Translations under genes and position numbers: made by a program
DNA from: Neoceratodus forsteri
Lineage: Eukaryota; Chordata; Ceratodontiformes; Ceratodontidae
Direction of reading: 5' to 3'
Assembly: GCA_016271365.2 (NCBI GenBank)
Contig: CM057452.1
Location: forward strand, 832,442,001-832,506,000
Length of the DNA stretch: 64,000 bases
Notes under the pieces: generated by a model
Databases searched by the model: none
Seen by the model: only the letters and a program-made list of their open reading frames with translations
Told to the model about the DNA's origin: nothing
Shown here: positions 11,421 through 22,377 of the stretch, one piece after another
Layout of the letters: each line of letters opens with the position of its first letter
How positions within the stretch are numbered: position 1 is the stretch's first letter

Positions 11421-12370
11421 TGGATATTTATTTATTTATTCAATTTTGGTAACTGGGTAGACCCACTGAACCCCAAAGGTCCCTTTTTCAGGGGGGTGAC
11501 CTGGAATTAGTTACATAAAGTACTAACATTTTGCTTTTGCAGTACATGAGAGCAGACCACATTTGATTAATATCAGGACAGTAGATAATAGGGGAACAGA
11601 CAATCACCAACAGACATAATCATTTTACTATCCCAACTGGGACTGTAACAATGAGGGCTATACCAATAACCTAGGGTGGAATTAGGACAGAACAAAGCAA
11701 TTAATAGCACTCTCTCAGCTCTAGAGTTTAAAGCTGTCCAAAGAACTTGATCTGTATCACCCCTTGTGGTTGACACCCCGACGACGAAACACAGAAAAAG
11801 ACCATTACGGCGACATTCGTGGTAATGATCCTTTTTCTGTGTTTCGCCTTCCCCCCAGTGTTCTGCCCCCTCCCCGGACCCACTCCGACATGGAGTTGGA
11901 ATCCTAGAGTCCGGGGAGTGTGGGGGGTGGGGGGCACAGCCCACCACAGTAAACAGCGATGGAAGAGGCGGCACAATACCTGTGTTGGTATTGTGCCGTC
12001 GCTGTGGGGGAGGCCATCATTCTCGCCAATGAGATGTCTTGGTGCTTCCACTTGATCAGATTAAGTGAAGGCTATGTTTTTTGGGTTTGTGAAGCTGTGC
12101 TCAGGTGCAAGAGCAAGTGCTTTTTCTAGCTGGTGCCCACAAAGCCCCTTATGGAAGGTTCCCGGGGAGATAGCATCCTGAAGGGGAGCTTATTCCACAG
12201 TACGGGTGCTGTGTTGGCAAAGGATTTGCTATCTGTCGCAGACCTTACCCCTCGGTTCTAACAAGAGATTGCTCCCAGTAGTGCAGAGCTATTAACCTGA
12301 GTGCTTTGGAGCCAACAGGCGTACTAGGCTTACTGGAGGGGGAGGTCATTGATGAATTTGTTGGTGTTGC
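11421..12370 (-). mobile_element. L2-like LINE/SINE 3' end, split by a hairpin element
   Basis: A TATTTATTTATTTATTCA tail at 11,425-11,442, then TTTTGGTAACTGGGTAGACC, marks the 3' end of a minus-strand element. The same tail grammar occurs at 27,451 and 54,481. Sequence resumes after the 297-bp insert at 11,753-12,049 and runs to about 12,370 (GCTTATTCCACAG type motif). No usable reading frame was found; clade is a guess from the tail. Confidence 0.55.
11753..12049. mobile_element. Hairpin-rich MITE with 8-bp target duplication
   Basis: Identical ACTTGATC octamers at 11,745-11,752 and 12,050-12,057 flank a 297-bp insert. Inside are strong hairpins: CGAAACACAGAAAAAG at 11,783 pairs with its mirror ending at 11,848, and GGCACAATACC/GGTATTGTGCC lies at 11,973-12,000. 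The ends show only weak inversion (TATCACC against AAGCACC). An 8-bp duplication fits hAT-type insertion. Confidence 0.6.
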
Positions 12371-12444
12371 AACCCTAGCTAGCCCCTCAAACCACAAACA
12401 TGAGGGGAAAAGCAACTCTCTCTCTATGTAAATATTTAATACGC

Positions 12445-12725
12445 AGTATATAAAAAAACATTAAAAACCACATGTGAAAAAAAAATAAAAAGTGGGCATT
12501 ACAGAAATCGAATATGTCATGGGGAGACTGGAAATATCACTGATTCTTCCCCCGAGGTACAGTTTGATCTTATGACCTCATGAGTGACGGAGCCACGAAT
12601 GAGGTCCCAAGGTCAAACTGCATGAGGGGCAATATCACTGATATTTCCAGTCCCCCCATGACATATTCGATTTATGCAATGCCCACTTTTTCTTTTTTCA
12701 TGTGTGTTGTTTTTAAAGTTTTTTA
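12445..12725. mobile_element. Palindromic MITE (about 280 bp)
   Basis: The arms mirror around about 12,590: AGTGGGCATTACAGAAATCG, then AATATGTCATGGGGAGACTG, against the matching inverted blocks ending near 12,690. The centre carries a ...TTTGACCTT/GAGGTC... stem also used by palindromes at 13,920, 14,190 and 23,212. A (TA)n tract follows at 12,738. Confidence 0.75.
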
Positions 12726-12737
12726 TGTCCTGTATAT

Positions 12738-13071
12738 GCATATATATATATATGCAATAGGGGTGGAGATAAACAGAGTGTGATAAATCTGTTTATCTGA
12801 GTAACTGTGTACATAAATTTCGTTATGAACTGAGGATCATAATTGAGGAATCTGATTGGCCCAGAGCTCTTTGAAGCCATGATGATATTAGGCTACATCA
12901 TCACGGCTTCAAAAAAGTTCCAGCGCCACCAGCCTCCTTGCTCTTTACTGTCTGAGAACTATTTTTTCAAAATGTACTCCTACACCACCCAAAAACTTTT
13001 TCATAAAACGTTTTAAAACCTGTTTCTTTATTTTTTTTATTTATAAAACTTGAAACTCAGTTCATAATAGT
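12738..13071. other. Spacer with TA tract and short stem
   Basis: Starts with (TA)n, then TGGAGATAAACAGAGTGTGA, a block repeated near 14,145. A stem GAAGCCATGATGAT...ATCATCACGGCTTC lies at 12,873-12,912. No gene. Confidence 0.5.
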
Positions 13072-13216
13072 AATAAGTCACTCCAGGGTGAGGTATATCA
13101 TGGGATATCGTCACTTCTCGGGTGGGTGGTTAGACGCACTCGGCCTGCGGCCTCGTGCCCAACCACCCAAGGTGTGACGATATCCCATGATATACCACAC
13201 CCTGTCGTGCCTTATT
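13072..13216. mobile_element. Palindromic MITE (145 bp)
   Basis: A nearly perfect palindrome: the left arm GGTATATCATGGGATATCGT mirrors the right arm ACGATATCCCATGATATACC. The arms run from AATAAG (13,072) to CTTATT (13,216). The GC-rich centre contains CGGCCTGCGGCC; a diverged relative with the same plan lies at 24,870-25,011. Confidence 0.8.
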
Positions 13217-13231
13217 GCTTAATTTGTGTAT

Positions 13232-13910
13232 ACAGTGCTTATGTCATGAGCCATTTATCCACACAGTGCTTATGTCGTCAGCCATTTATCTATACAGTGC
13301 TTATGTCTTTTAGACTGTTCGGCCTCAGAAGCAGTATTAACCATATTCAAATGCGAATAACTTTAAAACGAAAAATGATAGCATGGTACTGTGAGCACAA
13401 AAGTTGTTCAACACGGAAAAATCTACAAAATGAGTGGTGTTGTATTTATTGATACCTTTTAGATTTTTTGATAATTAGCAAAAACACAGCAGAAAATTCA
13501 TATATATTTTTTTCCATTTTGTCCTCAAACAAATGTAAATAACTAAAATGAAAAATGATAGCAGGGTGCTGTGAGCACAAAGTTTATTCAGCACAGAAAT
13601 ATCTACAAAATTAGTGGTGCTTCATTTATAGATACTTTTTAGTTTTTTCAGAATTAGCAAAAAGCAGCAGATAATTCCATTTGTGTGCACTTTTTCATCA
13701 AACAAATGCAAATAACTTAAAAATAAAAAATGATAGTATGGTACTTTGAGCACAAAAGTTGTTCAGCATAAAAATATCTACAAAATGAGAGGTATTTCAT
13801 TTGTAGATTCCTTTTAGATTTTCCATAATCAGCAAAAAATGACATAAAATTCCATTTTTATTCACTTTTTTGACTAACAAATGCCCCCTACAAAATCAAA
13901 AACAAATGAA
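13232..13910. repeat. 31-bp and 178-bp tandem repeats, copy 1
   Basis: Three ACAGTGCTTATGTC units at 31-bp spacing (13,232, 13,263, 13,294) lead into about three units of roughly 178 bp. These start near 13,348, 13,528 and 13,705 with CAAATG(C/T)(A/G)AATAACT and include GAAAAATGATAGCATGGTAC, TGTTCAGCACAG and TTTTAGATTTTT blocks. The same order occurs at 22,499-23,150 and inverted at 14,380-14,645. Confidence 0.8.
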
Positions 13911-13919
13911 TTGCATAAA

Positions 13920-14090
13920 TGGAATAAGCAATGGAAAACTCATGTAATAAATGATTTATCTGCACTCAAGCAGTTTGACCTCGGACATCTCACTCATGGC
14001 TTACACCACTGGTGAGGTTACCAGAGCTCAAACTACTCTTGTGCAGATAAATCATTTATTACACTTGCTTCCATTGCATATCCCCTATCT
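13920..14090. mobile_element. Palindromic element next to TA tract
   Basis: TGTAATAAATGATTTATCTG (13,942) mirrors CAGATAAATCATTTATTACA (ending 14,063), and flanking GCAATGG/CCATTGC extends the arms. The loop holds GTTTGACCTCGGACATCTCA. A (TA)n tract follows at 14,100-14,128. Confidence 0.78.
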
Positions 14091-14100
14091 ACTAGTTATC

Positions 14101-14131
<31 letters not shown>

Positions 14132-14189
14132 TTATGCAGTGGGTGGAGATAAAAGAGTGTGATGAATCCTTTTATCTGAGTAACTGGGT

Positions 14190-14375
14190 ACATAAATAAA
14201 GGATATACAATGGTGAGCAGTCAGATAAATGATTTATCTACACAAGTGCTGTTTTACCTCGGGTAACCTCACGAGTGGCATAAGCCACGAGTGAGATGTC
14301 CGAGGTCAAACAGCATGAGTGTAAATAAATAATTTTTCTGACAGCTCACCATTGTATATTTCATTTATGCAATAG
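14190..14375. mobile_element. Palindromic element, second copy
   Basis: GATATACAATGGTGAGCAGT at 14,202 mirrors the inverted block ending TCACCATTGTATATTTC near 14,360. The inner stem shows TACCTCGGGTAACCTCACGA against the CACGAGTGAGATGTCCGAGG side. It shares its core with 13,920-14,090 and 23,212-23,335. Confidence 0.75.
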
Positions 14376-14379
14376 GGAT

Positions 14380-14645
14380 GCTTTCTGTCATTGCAGAGAC
14401 ATTTGCTTTTGATTGTTTATCTTTTTCTGCACGTGTGTCAAAAAAAGTGAAAAAAAAAATTGCATTATCTGCTCTTTTTTGCTAATTATCAAAATATCTA
14501 TAAGGTATCTATAAATGAAATACCACTCATTTCATAGATAATTTTGTGCTCACAACACCATGCTATCTTTTTTCATTTTAAAGTTATTTGCATTTGAATA
14601 TAGTTAGTACTGGTACTGAGGCTGTACATTCTAAATGAGTTCTGG
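14380..14645 (-). repeat. 178-bp repeat unit, inverted
   Basis: The reverse complement reads CAAATGCAAATAACTTTAAA, then a GATAGCATGGT block and a TGAGTGGTATTTCATTTATA block, matching the units at 13,348 and 22,617. It ends just left of the Harbinger element at 14,661. Confidence 0.7.
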
Positions 14646-14679
14646 AGTGACTGTAACATAGCTACCTGATATTCAAACT

Positions 14680-16250
14680 GCTCCACAAAAGTGCGCAACA
14701 GCAGGAGCAAGCGCAAGTCCACTGCGCCCATGCGCAACACACACGATATTCAAACACTGAGCAGGTCAAGATGCACCTGCAGCACACGACTGAATATCAC
14801 ACCAACTGCGCCATAGTGCAACCACGGATGTGCAGTGGTGCAGGTCAGATGTGCAATAGCAAAACCAGGGATGCCTAGTGAAGCAGGGCAGCAGTGCAAC
14901 AGCACAACCAGGGATGCACAGGGACAGGATGCAGGGGCCCACTACCCATGGTAGGGATGGGCAGAGGAGCACACAGCAGAACAGACATCACCCCCCACAC
15001 CCCAGGCACCACACAACTGGAGGAGAGCAGGAAGAACCACTGGCCCAGGGACACCAGCAAGAAACCCACCGCTGTGGCATGGTGCACCAGCACACCCCCT
15101 TGCAAGCTGGGACCATCACACATGGATGCCCGTCCACCCCGTGCCACACCAACTCACCAATGCAGAGCACACTGCACCACAATCCCCATACACCCTGCCC
15201 AGGAGTAACACCCAACAGTGCAGGACACCCCAAGCATGCCACCACCCCCACTGTGACAATACAACCCTGTGCACCACAGAACCATGCAAGGCAGCCCCAC
15301 CATGAGCACCCAACAGTGGGCAGCAGCAGACAGCGAAGCAACATCTGCAGACACAGTGCCACCATGCATGTCCCCCCCAGGTGCAGCTGTGAGGCCGACC
15401 ATGCGTCGGCACATGAGGTACCACACATGTGACAGGGCATGCCCTGGACTCCACCACCTGTGTCACAGCATCCTGCACACCCTCCCAAGGACACACCCCA
15501 TCCCAGCACTGGCCACAACAGCCAGCGCAGACACCCACAGTGTTGCATGGAAGCACATGCCACACAGGATGCAACACAGTACACAGACAAACAACCGCCC
15601 ATACCCAAGGGCACACCAACACAGGGACACAGTAACTGGTCAACCAAACCCCCAGCGTATGACCACGGCAGCCATGTACACACGGCGAGAATCCCTCCAT
15701 GGCACAGGTGTGCCAGCAACCCTGTGTAGGCACCACAATGCTGTACGCCACCAGCATGCAGCAGGAGCACAAGTGACAGACAGTGGAGCACATCCCCTGC
15801 AACAGGCACAGGTGACAGCATCGAGGTGGGACAACAACAGCGGAGGCAACAGTGCCACCTGAGGCAGACATGCACCACACCAGTGACAGGAGGCAACCCG
15901 GCATCGTGCTGGGTACAGTGGCAGTCCAGCATGGGCAGCCACCACTGACATGCCAGCGGACTGTACAGGTCATAGACATGCAAGGGTGGCAGCTGCACAG
16001 GCCATGGACAGTCTGACAGGTGCACAATGGGCACAGCTCATGCACTGTGTACCACTGCACAGAGTCATCCATTGCACAGGGAACAACACACAAACCACAG
16101 AGAGTGACTGAGAGCTACACCTACACCACACTTGCCTCCCCTATGGACACACACACACACACACACCCACACCAACACCCACACCCATGATAGCACCACC
16201 CCTGACACCATGCACACCACTGCAGCTGAGCACCATTATCCCACTGCAAA
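14680..16250. other. Left internal region of Harbinger, no assigned gene
   Basis: A C/A-rich stretch full of TGCACCA/CCACAC words, with (AC)n at 16,149-16,164. Long open frames exist in several registers on both strands (up to 348 codons on the minus strand, 14,988-16,034). They overlap each other, are Cys/Trp/His-rich and show no domain, so I treat them as products of base composition. Confidence 0.55.
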
Positions 16251-16455
16251 TCAGAGACCACAACAGTAGGCATAACTGAACAAATATATTAGAAAAGTAG
16301 TAACAAAACTATGTACAAATATATACAGTGGAAAGAGGTGAGGGCCACAAACTGGGTGGATGTGGGTAAGGGACAGGGGTGAACAAATGAAAGAGGGAAG
16401 TAACGGAGTGATGGTGGGTCCAGGGGGGTTTTCGAGGTCAATGTACAGTCCATCT

Positions 16456-17669
16456 TCAACGGAAGCCCCGCTCCCCGCTTCTATGGTGCCTCCTGCCATG
16501 TCGATGCTGCACACCATGGTGATTCATCCTTTCTAGGATGGCCAGAGAGGCCCTGGCCACCTGTAGCAACTCCTGCAGTGCCCGCTCCACATGGACCATC
16601 CTCTGTCCACCTAGGACAAGGGAGCAGAGTCAATAGGTGTGGATGCACAGCCCCCTGCAGCCCACTCATTGTGCATGGCATACAGCCATGGGACATGCCC
16701 CTGTGATGGTGTGCGACCACCCACAGTGATCATGTCCACAAGCCCTGCCCACCCAGGTGCACACAGCTATGTGGACCACTGCACACACCCACTGCCCAAG
16801 TCCCGAACTGCACCACCGTGGCTGTACAGTGACAAGGCTTTGGGGTGCAAAGGCAGTGGTACAGCATGTACCCAGTGCACGCATGGACCACCAGTGATGC
16901 ACTCCCAGACATGCAGTGCCACTGGACAGTGCTGACTGTACTATGTGGCGTGTATGGCAGTGGTGTCAGTGGATGGTGGCCATGCCCCACCACCCACTCT
17001 GCTACACAGCATGCACAGAAAATCCTGGATGTAAGGCACTCACCATCATCAGGCTGGTCCCGGCACTGGGCAGGTATGGATCCTCCAGCATCTGGATGTG
17101 CCTCACGCTGCTGCCTCTCCTCCCTCTCACACTGCCACTCCTCAGGGCCTAGGGTGCAAACATGGAGAGAGAAACATCAGTACCATCTGGTAGCAAAGGC
17201 CCCCCACCCCTGGGTGTGTGCAATCCCACACAGCCAAACCCTTCTGCCCCCCACCCCATACCACCACCACCACCACCACTGCCCAAACTGGATGGACCCC
17301 CCCGTGTGGTGGACACATGCCCACTGCGATACCCATATGGACATAACCAGTGTATGGATGGGGCACCTACCTGGTCATGGAACCGCGCCCCTCCTGGCGT
17401 GTGCCCACAGGCAGGCAAGCCTGTCTGGGTCCCTCCACTGGAGGTTCCCATACCAGTGCCTGCACTGCTTCGCTGTGTGCTGGAGCCCTGTCGCCTCCTC
17501 CAGGGCCACCGCCACCTCCTCCCACATGGCACTCCTGGCCCTGTCCAGGGGGTGCCCCACCAAAGACAGCACCAGCATAGGGCTCAGCTAGGGACATGAG
17601 GTTAGCCAGTTCAACCTGGCTCCAGATAGGTGCCCATCTCCATGCCATCTTTCCATGACTGAGAATCAA
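16456..17669 (-). pseudogene. Harbinger MYB/SANT-like gene 1 (three exons)
   Basis: Exon 1 (17,669-17,371) encodes a trihelix-type domain: WSQVELANLMSL, then after a 1-base shift RARSAMWEEVAVALEEATG, and HTAKQCRHWYGNLQ with conserved Trp and QCR...YGNL positions. It ends at a CAG|GTAGGT donor. Exon 2 (17,148-17,044) follows a CCCTAG acceptor and encodes an acidic/Gln-rich linker, ending at GTGAGT. Exon 3 (16,610-16,456) encodes VERALQELLQVARASLAI, a C-terminal leucine helix common in Harbinger MYB partners. Splice phases fit (codon split G|GT). One in-frame TGA in exon 1 looks like a CGA decay. Such proteins bind transposon ends and bring the nuclease to the nucleus. Exon borders are by eye. 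Confidence 0.62.
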
Positions 17670-18326
17670 AATGGCACTCCCTAGTGCACGTCCACATTGT
17701 GCGGATGCTGCACATTACTGCGCTGCCATTCCCCATCGCACTGTCACCGAACAGCTTGATAGAGGTGCACCCATGCGGACGCATGGTTCCTAGGGGGCAA
17801 AGGTCGGTACAGGGTCAGGGGTCCCTTGCACATGGACCGCCACAGCACGATTGGTACTCACCACATGTAGCACAGTAGGGTGCCTGTGTGGCACTTCCTG
17901 TAGTAGCGTGTTGCGCTATGGCACCACGGTGCCTATGGCGCCCCAGGGCAAGAGCGCTATACATGTGAACAGTGCACTAGCGCCACTGGCACAGTGGTGG
18001 ATGTGCCCTGCACTGCCTCCCGTGCTCAGCACGTCAGCAGCGCAGCAGGCGTCAGCACCCCGGGCATGCGCCGCTCGGTGTCTACTGTGCACGTCACAGA
18101 GCTGCGCCCCTGCCTGAGCACGTTCAACACAATTGCGCAAGGCACAACAGCGTGATATTCAGATGGCATATGCAAATCAGCTCATCAGCAATTCAATGGT
18201 GCAGAGGCCATAGTCTGGTATTGCAGTCTATTGTGATGAGTTGCATGCTGTTTGCCAGTGTGGACTGTGCTGTGTGGGAGATGCATGGGACTGCACGTTC
18301 AGAGGTAACACCTGTCATTCCCACAG
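17670..18326. promoter_or_regulatory. Divergent intergenic region between the MYB-like genes
   Basis: A GC- and CpG-richer 650-bp stretch lies between the start of the minus-strand MYB-like gene (17,669) and the plus-strand one (18,332). It holds repeated GCGC words and a GTGATATTCAG (18,151-18,161) matching the subterminal motif. A shared bidirectional promoter with a transposase-binding site is inference. No clear TATA box was found. Confidence 0.4.
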
Positions 18327-18331
18327 GATCA

Positions 18332-20063
18332 ATGATGACCGAAAGTGAGGAGGAGGAGGAGGAGGAGGAACAGAGACGTGGGAGATGGATGAGGCCCAAC
18401 TTCACCTGGGCAGAATCAGATGCCCTGTTTGAGGCCTACCTTGACCAGGAACTGCTGCTCAGCGGACAGCGGACAACACCACAGGCCTGTGCTGTGGCAT
18501 GGGGTGAGGTAGCACGTGCCATCAACCAGCATGGCAGCCACCAGCGGTCCATGCAGGAGTGCAAGGAGAAGGTGAGCACGGACAGGAGGAGGATAAAAGA
18601 TAAGGTGGCTGCCATCAGGGCAGCACAGGCTGCGACTGGTGGTGGACAGCTGGCCGTGCCACGCCTGATGCCACAGGAAGAGCGGGTTGCTGGCAGCATG
18701 CGGTGTTTGCCCTAGAGGGTGTCCCAGTTGGTGGCTTCCAGATGGGTAGTGGCCCGTCACTGCATGGTAGGTCCTAATCTGTCACTGTGTGGGGGGTAGG
18801 GGGAATGCCACAGGGTAGGGCAGAGACATCAATGCTACTGTGTTCCCTTACAGCTCCTGAGCATCTACATGGGTCAGCAGTGGTGGGCTTGTCCACTGAG
18901 GGCAATATCCTGGACACAGAGGAGCACCCATCCACCTCCACAGGTGTCCGAGGGTCAGGATGACAGAGTGCCTGCCTGGCTGTCCGGACTGAAGTTGGTG
19001 GAGCTGGTGCGGAGGAGGCCCTGCCCGTGTCCCAGTGTGACATTGTCCATGGATGCCAGCATGCTGAGACTCGGACTGGTGCCAGATTCATCATCGATGA
19101 TGATGGCGCTCACATCATGGACAGTGATACTTGTGGGCCACAGGATGGCCCCACAGCAGGTAACAGCATGGGCATAGCCATGGGTGGTGCTGCTGTGGAG
19201 GCCTGTGTGACATCACAGTCCCAGCCTGTACCTGTCTGCACCAGTGGGGCAGCACTGGTGTGCATCCAGGACACAGTGGGGCTGTTGCGGCCACTGCGGC
19301 GGCACCGTTGAGCCCCGGTGAGCGGCGGCCTGAGGGATAGTGTCAGCAGTCAGCCAATGGCGACGGGGGGACAGTGTCGGAGGCAGCGTCAGTGCATCGC
19401 CTGCGGACATGCCCAGGCATGGCCCTGGTGTGCAGCACCCAACCTCAAGGGGTGCTACCCAGCACGGCTGCGAACACCATGAGGGACAGCATGATGATCA
19501 GGCGGATGGCCTCTTAGATGAGCACACCCGCATACTCCATGAATCAGTGGATCAGCAGTTGTGGCTTGTGACAGCGGTGGATGCACTCAGTGTGGTCCTG
19601 TACCATGCAGAGGAGCGGTGCAGCAGGGGACACTGGTCTGCTCCTGGAAGGGATGGACCGGCTGCGGGAGGATGTGACCGCCACCATTGACAGGCAGACA
19701 CAGGTATTCACAGCTGTCATGGCCACAATGGGCACACAGTTATTCGCCCATGTGCCGCAGACACCACGCAGTGACATGTCCACCCCCCATTCCTGGCATC
19801 ATGCGACATCCTCCATGTTGACACTGGGTTCAGCTGTGGGCATCCCGAGCATGCCTGGCGCAGGCATGTTCGGTGAGCTGCAGACCCTGCTCGAGCATGG
19901 TCACGTTCCCACAGCAGCACCCCTGGGGGACTGTCGATGCCACCCCATGAGGCCAATGGTCAGTCTGTCATGGCTGGCAGGTCTCGGCGGGGCCGCCTAT
20001 GCATCAGTGGTGGCCATGGCACTGTGCCGCGTGACTGACCTGTCTCCCACCATGGCTACTGTC
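18332..20063 (+). pseudogene. Harbinger MYB/SANT-like gene 2
   Basis: Exon 1 is open from ATG 18,332 (the upstream CCCACAG at 18,320-18,326 could be an acceptor). It begins with an acidic run (ESEEEEEEEEQRR), then a Myb/SANT domain: NFTWAESDALFEAYLDQELL, an AWGEVARAINQHG block, RSMQECKEKV and a basic KDKVAAIRAAQ tail. A 1-base shift follows near 18,700 before FALEGVPVGGFQ. A donor near 18,767 and an acceptor at 18,853 link to exon 2 (18,854-18,943), acidic and Ser/Thr-rich. The distal part shows DEHTRILHESVDQQLW (about 19,515) and, frame-shifted, LEGMDRLREDVTATIDRQ (about 19,640), the C-terminal coiled helix typical of these partners. It is convergent with the nuclease gene. Confidence 0.68.
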
Positions 20064-20304
20064 TGAGGCTGCCCTATGTGCAGTGTGTTGTTCAACGTAC
20101 AATGCATGGGTGAGTTACCTGGCCCTGCACACACACACACACACACACACGGTCCATGTGCACACCCTCCCAGCTGCTGGCCACTGTGGCGTGTGCATGA
20201 TGATGCCTCCCTGCGATGTCCACCACTGTGCAATAGTGCCCAGTGTCTGAGACACGCACAATGACGGGCACTGGGTGTGGTGGTCTGTGGACGTGTGTGT
20301 GTGG

Positions 20305-21715
20305 CTAGGGGTGGCAGTCGGGGTCAGTATGCCTCCTACCCTTTGTGCATGTCTTGTGGGGGGATGTGTGTGTATGTGTGTGCATGACCGCATTCCGTGT
20401 TAGGCCTCGCCCATCCCTAATGGCGTGTGGGGTTCCACGCTCAGCCAATTCCCTTTCCACCATGCACCCCTGGGGTTTGTCCATGTGAGTTTGTGGGTTG
20501 TGCCCTTGCCATTGGTGGTTGCACATGGCCCCATGACTAACCTGGGTTGGTGGAAGTGCTCCTCTGTGATGGTGTCCCGGTGCAGCTGCGACATCCGGAT
20601 CAGTCGGGGTTCCCTTCGCCCAAGGGGGGGGCTGCCCATCACCATCTGCACCGGCATCCTCATCGTCCCCATCGCTGTCCCCATCTTCGACCTCTACAGC
20701 TATCCCACAGTCATTGGCCACATTTGTGCAGGATGCAACAGGCCTGGAATAGCCCACAGGCCTTCAAGGGGCTGTACTGTAGGGCACCGCCAGACATGTC
20801 CAGGCAACAGAAATGTGCCTTCAGCATCCCGAACACCCGCTCTGTGACATTGCATGTGGTGGCATGTGCCTCATTGTACTGTTGATGCGATGGGGTCGCG
20901 GGCCAACGATATGGTGTGAGCAGCCAGGGACGGAGTGGATAGCCAATGTCACCTGTGTGTAGAGAGTGGACATTAGTTTGGTGATCAGCGTCGCCCTGCT
21001 ATGGGCCATCTAGGCCAGTACCCATGGTACCTCTGACTGTGCCCCCCCAAGATCCATGTCATCCTGCGTGATTTGCATACTCACCCACTTGGTGGCCAGT
21101 GGGGATGTCCCCACTCTTGAACCTGTGGCACAGTGCAGACTGGTGCCAGATGAAGACATCATGTGCTCCCCCAGGGTGCATGGCACAGATATTGGCTATG
21201 CACCCCCTAGCATCGCACACCACCTGGCAGCTGATGCTGGCATAGCCCTTCTGGTTGATGTATACAGCACCTTCCAGGCCAGGTGGCATGCGGATGGCCA
21301 CATGGGTGCAGTCAATAGCCCCGAGCACGCCAGCCATATGTGCTACCCTGTGGAACTCTTGTATGTGTGCTGTGCACTCCGCCAGAGTGCTGGGGAAACA
21401 GATATACTCCGCAGCATGTGACAGCAGTGCGCTGAGGAATTGTGTTTGAGTAGGCGTGATGTGGCCAACTGGGTTATGCCTGTTGTGTCCCCTGTTGGTC
21501 TCTGGAAGGTGCCTGTGGTGAGCAGGCACATGACAGCTGTTACCTTTGTCTCCACTGACAGAGCATGGCTCTGTCATGTGGGTGCCTGCATCTCATCACT
21601 GTACAGCTCACAGAGCCACCTCAGGATCACCCAGTTCAGGCAGTACTGGCCCACAATCTTGGTGTCACTGTAGTGCTCGAAGCTGGTGTGGGCTCGGTAC
21701 TGCCTGTTGGGGGCA
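20305..21715 (-). pseudogene. HARBI1-like DDE nuclease of Harbinger
   Basis: The N-terminal helical part (RAHTSFEHYSDTKIVGQYCL, then TAVMCLLTTGTFQRPTGDT) matches the region before the catalytic core. The core shows GAIDCTHVAI (first Asp, codon near 21,311), QKGYASISCQVVCDA, then PGGAHDVF (second Asp, near 21,158). A 132-bp GT-AG intron (20,953-21,084) splits VG|DIGYPLRPWLLTPYRW. Exon 2 carries QQYNEAHATT and TERVFGMLKAHF (catalytic Glu near 20,840), then a CCILH end. Defects are a frameshift near 21,455, one TGA near 21,595, and an extra A near 20,720 that cuts off the acidic tail. HARBI1-family nucleases cut and join transposon ends at 3-bp sites together with a MYB-like partner. Confidence 0.82.
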
Positions 21716-22377
21716 TACCACTGACAGGCCCTTCAATGGCCACGCCCCCCTGCGGCCTGCCTTCTCACACCCCTCATTACCGCCTCCATCTGAATGGTGG
21801 CACTGGCCATGTCCCTGGCTCGTGTCCCCCCCCCCGGCAGCTGTAATCCTGTTCCCCACGCTGTCCTTTGTGATACTCCCCCTGCACCGGGAACACCTCC
21901 AAGCTTTGGCTGTCCTGCCCACTGCCACTGCCCTCAGTCCACTGTGGCACAGGTGCCACACTCCTGTCCTGTTGCCCTATGTTCCCAGGTGTGCCCTGTC
22001 CTGCTCCTTTCCAGTCGCACTCACTGCTTCCCTCTCTTCTGTGGCTGTCACCTTGCTACTACCTCTGGCTTCCCTATAGTGTTCTTGCACCTCTGTCTTG
22101 TTCCTTTTTATTTTGAATCATTTCTGCTATTGTGCAACTTCCGCTTGCTCCCCTATTGCACGTGGCGCATGCTGTTGAATATCGCACTGCGCCATTTATT
22201 CATGGTTCCTCCCCCTTCAGTTGCGCATGCATTCATTACCATTGCGCTCTTACGCATTGCAATTTGGGGGGCGCAGCTGCCTCCCACTGAATATCACAGA
22301 ATGGCGCATTTTTGGACTTGCACTGGCGCATCTCTGTTGCACATGGCACAACCCTTTTGAATATCTGGGCCTATGTA

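Larger units (their letters stand above)
14661..22371. mobile_element. PIF/Harbinger DNA transposon, 7.7 kb, three genes
   Basis: The left end (CCTGATATTCAAACTG near 14,665) and the inverted right end (plus strand TTTTGAATATCTGGGCC, ending 22,371) form short imperfect terminal repeats. GATATTC/GAATATC recurs three times near each end (14,668, 14,749, 14,791; 22,176, 22,289, 22,356) and once centrally at 18,153. It carries a HARBI1-like nuclease (minus, right), a MYB/SANT-like gene (plus, middle) and a second MYB-like gene (minus, left). The usual 3-bp TWA duplication could not be fixed. All genes are broken, but introns and motifs are readable. An alternative is two Harbingers abutting at about 17.7-18.15 kb. 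Confidence 0.75.

Noticed and set aside
14988..16034. Long minus-strand open frame of 348 codons, with others overlapping on both strands
   Set aside because: Cys/Trp/His-rich low-complexity translation of a CA/TG-rich stretch. Several registers are open at once and no domain is visible.
18347..18380. Glu-rich run considered as a simple GAG/GGA microsatellite only
   Set aside because: It is in frame with a following MYB/SANT domain, and acidic leaders are common in such proteins.
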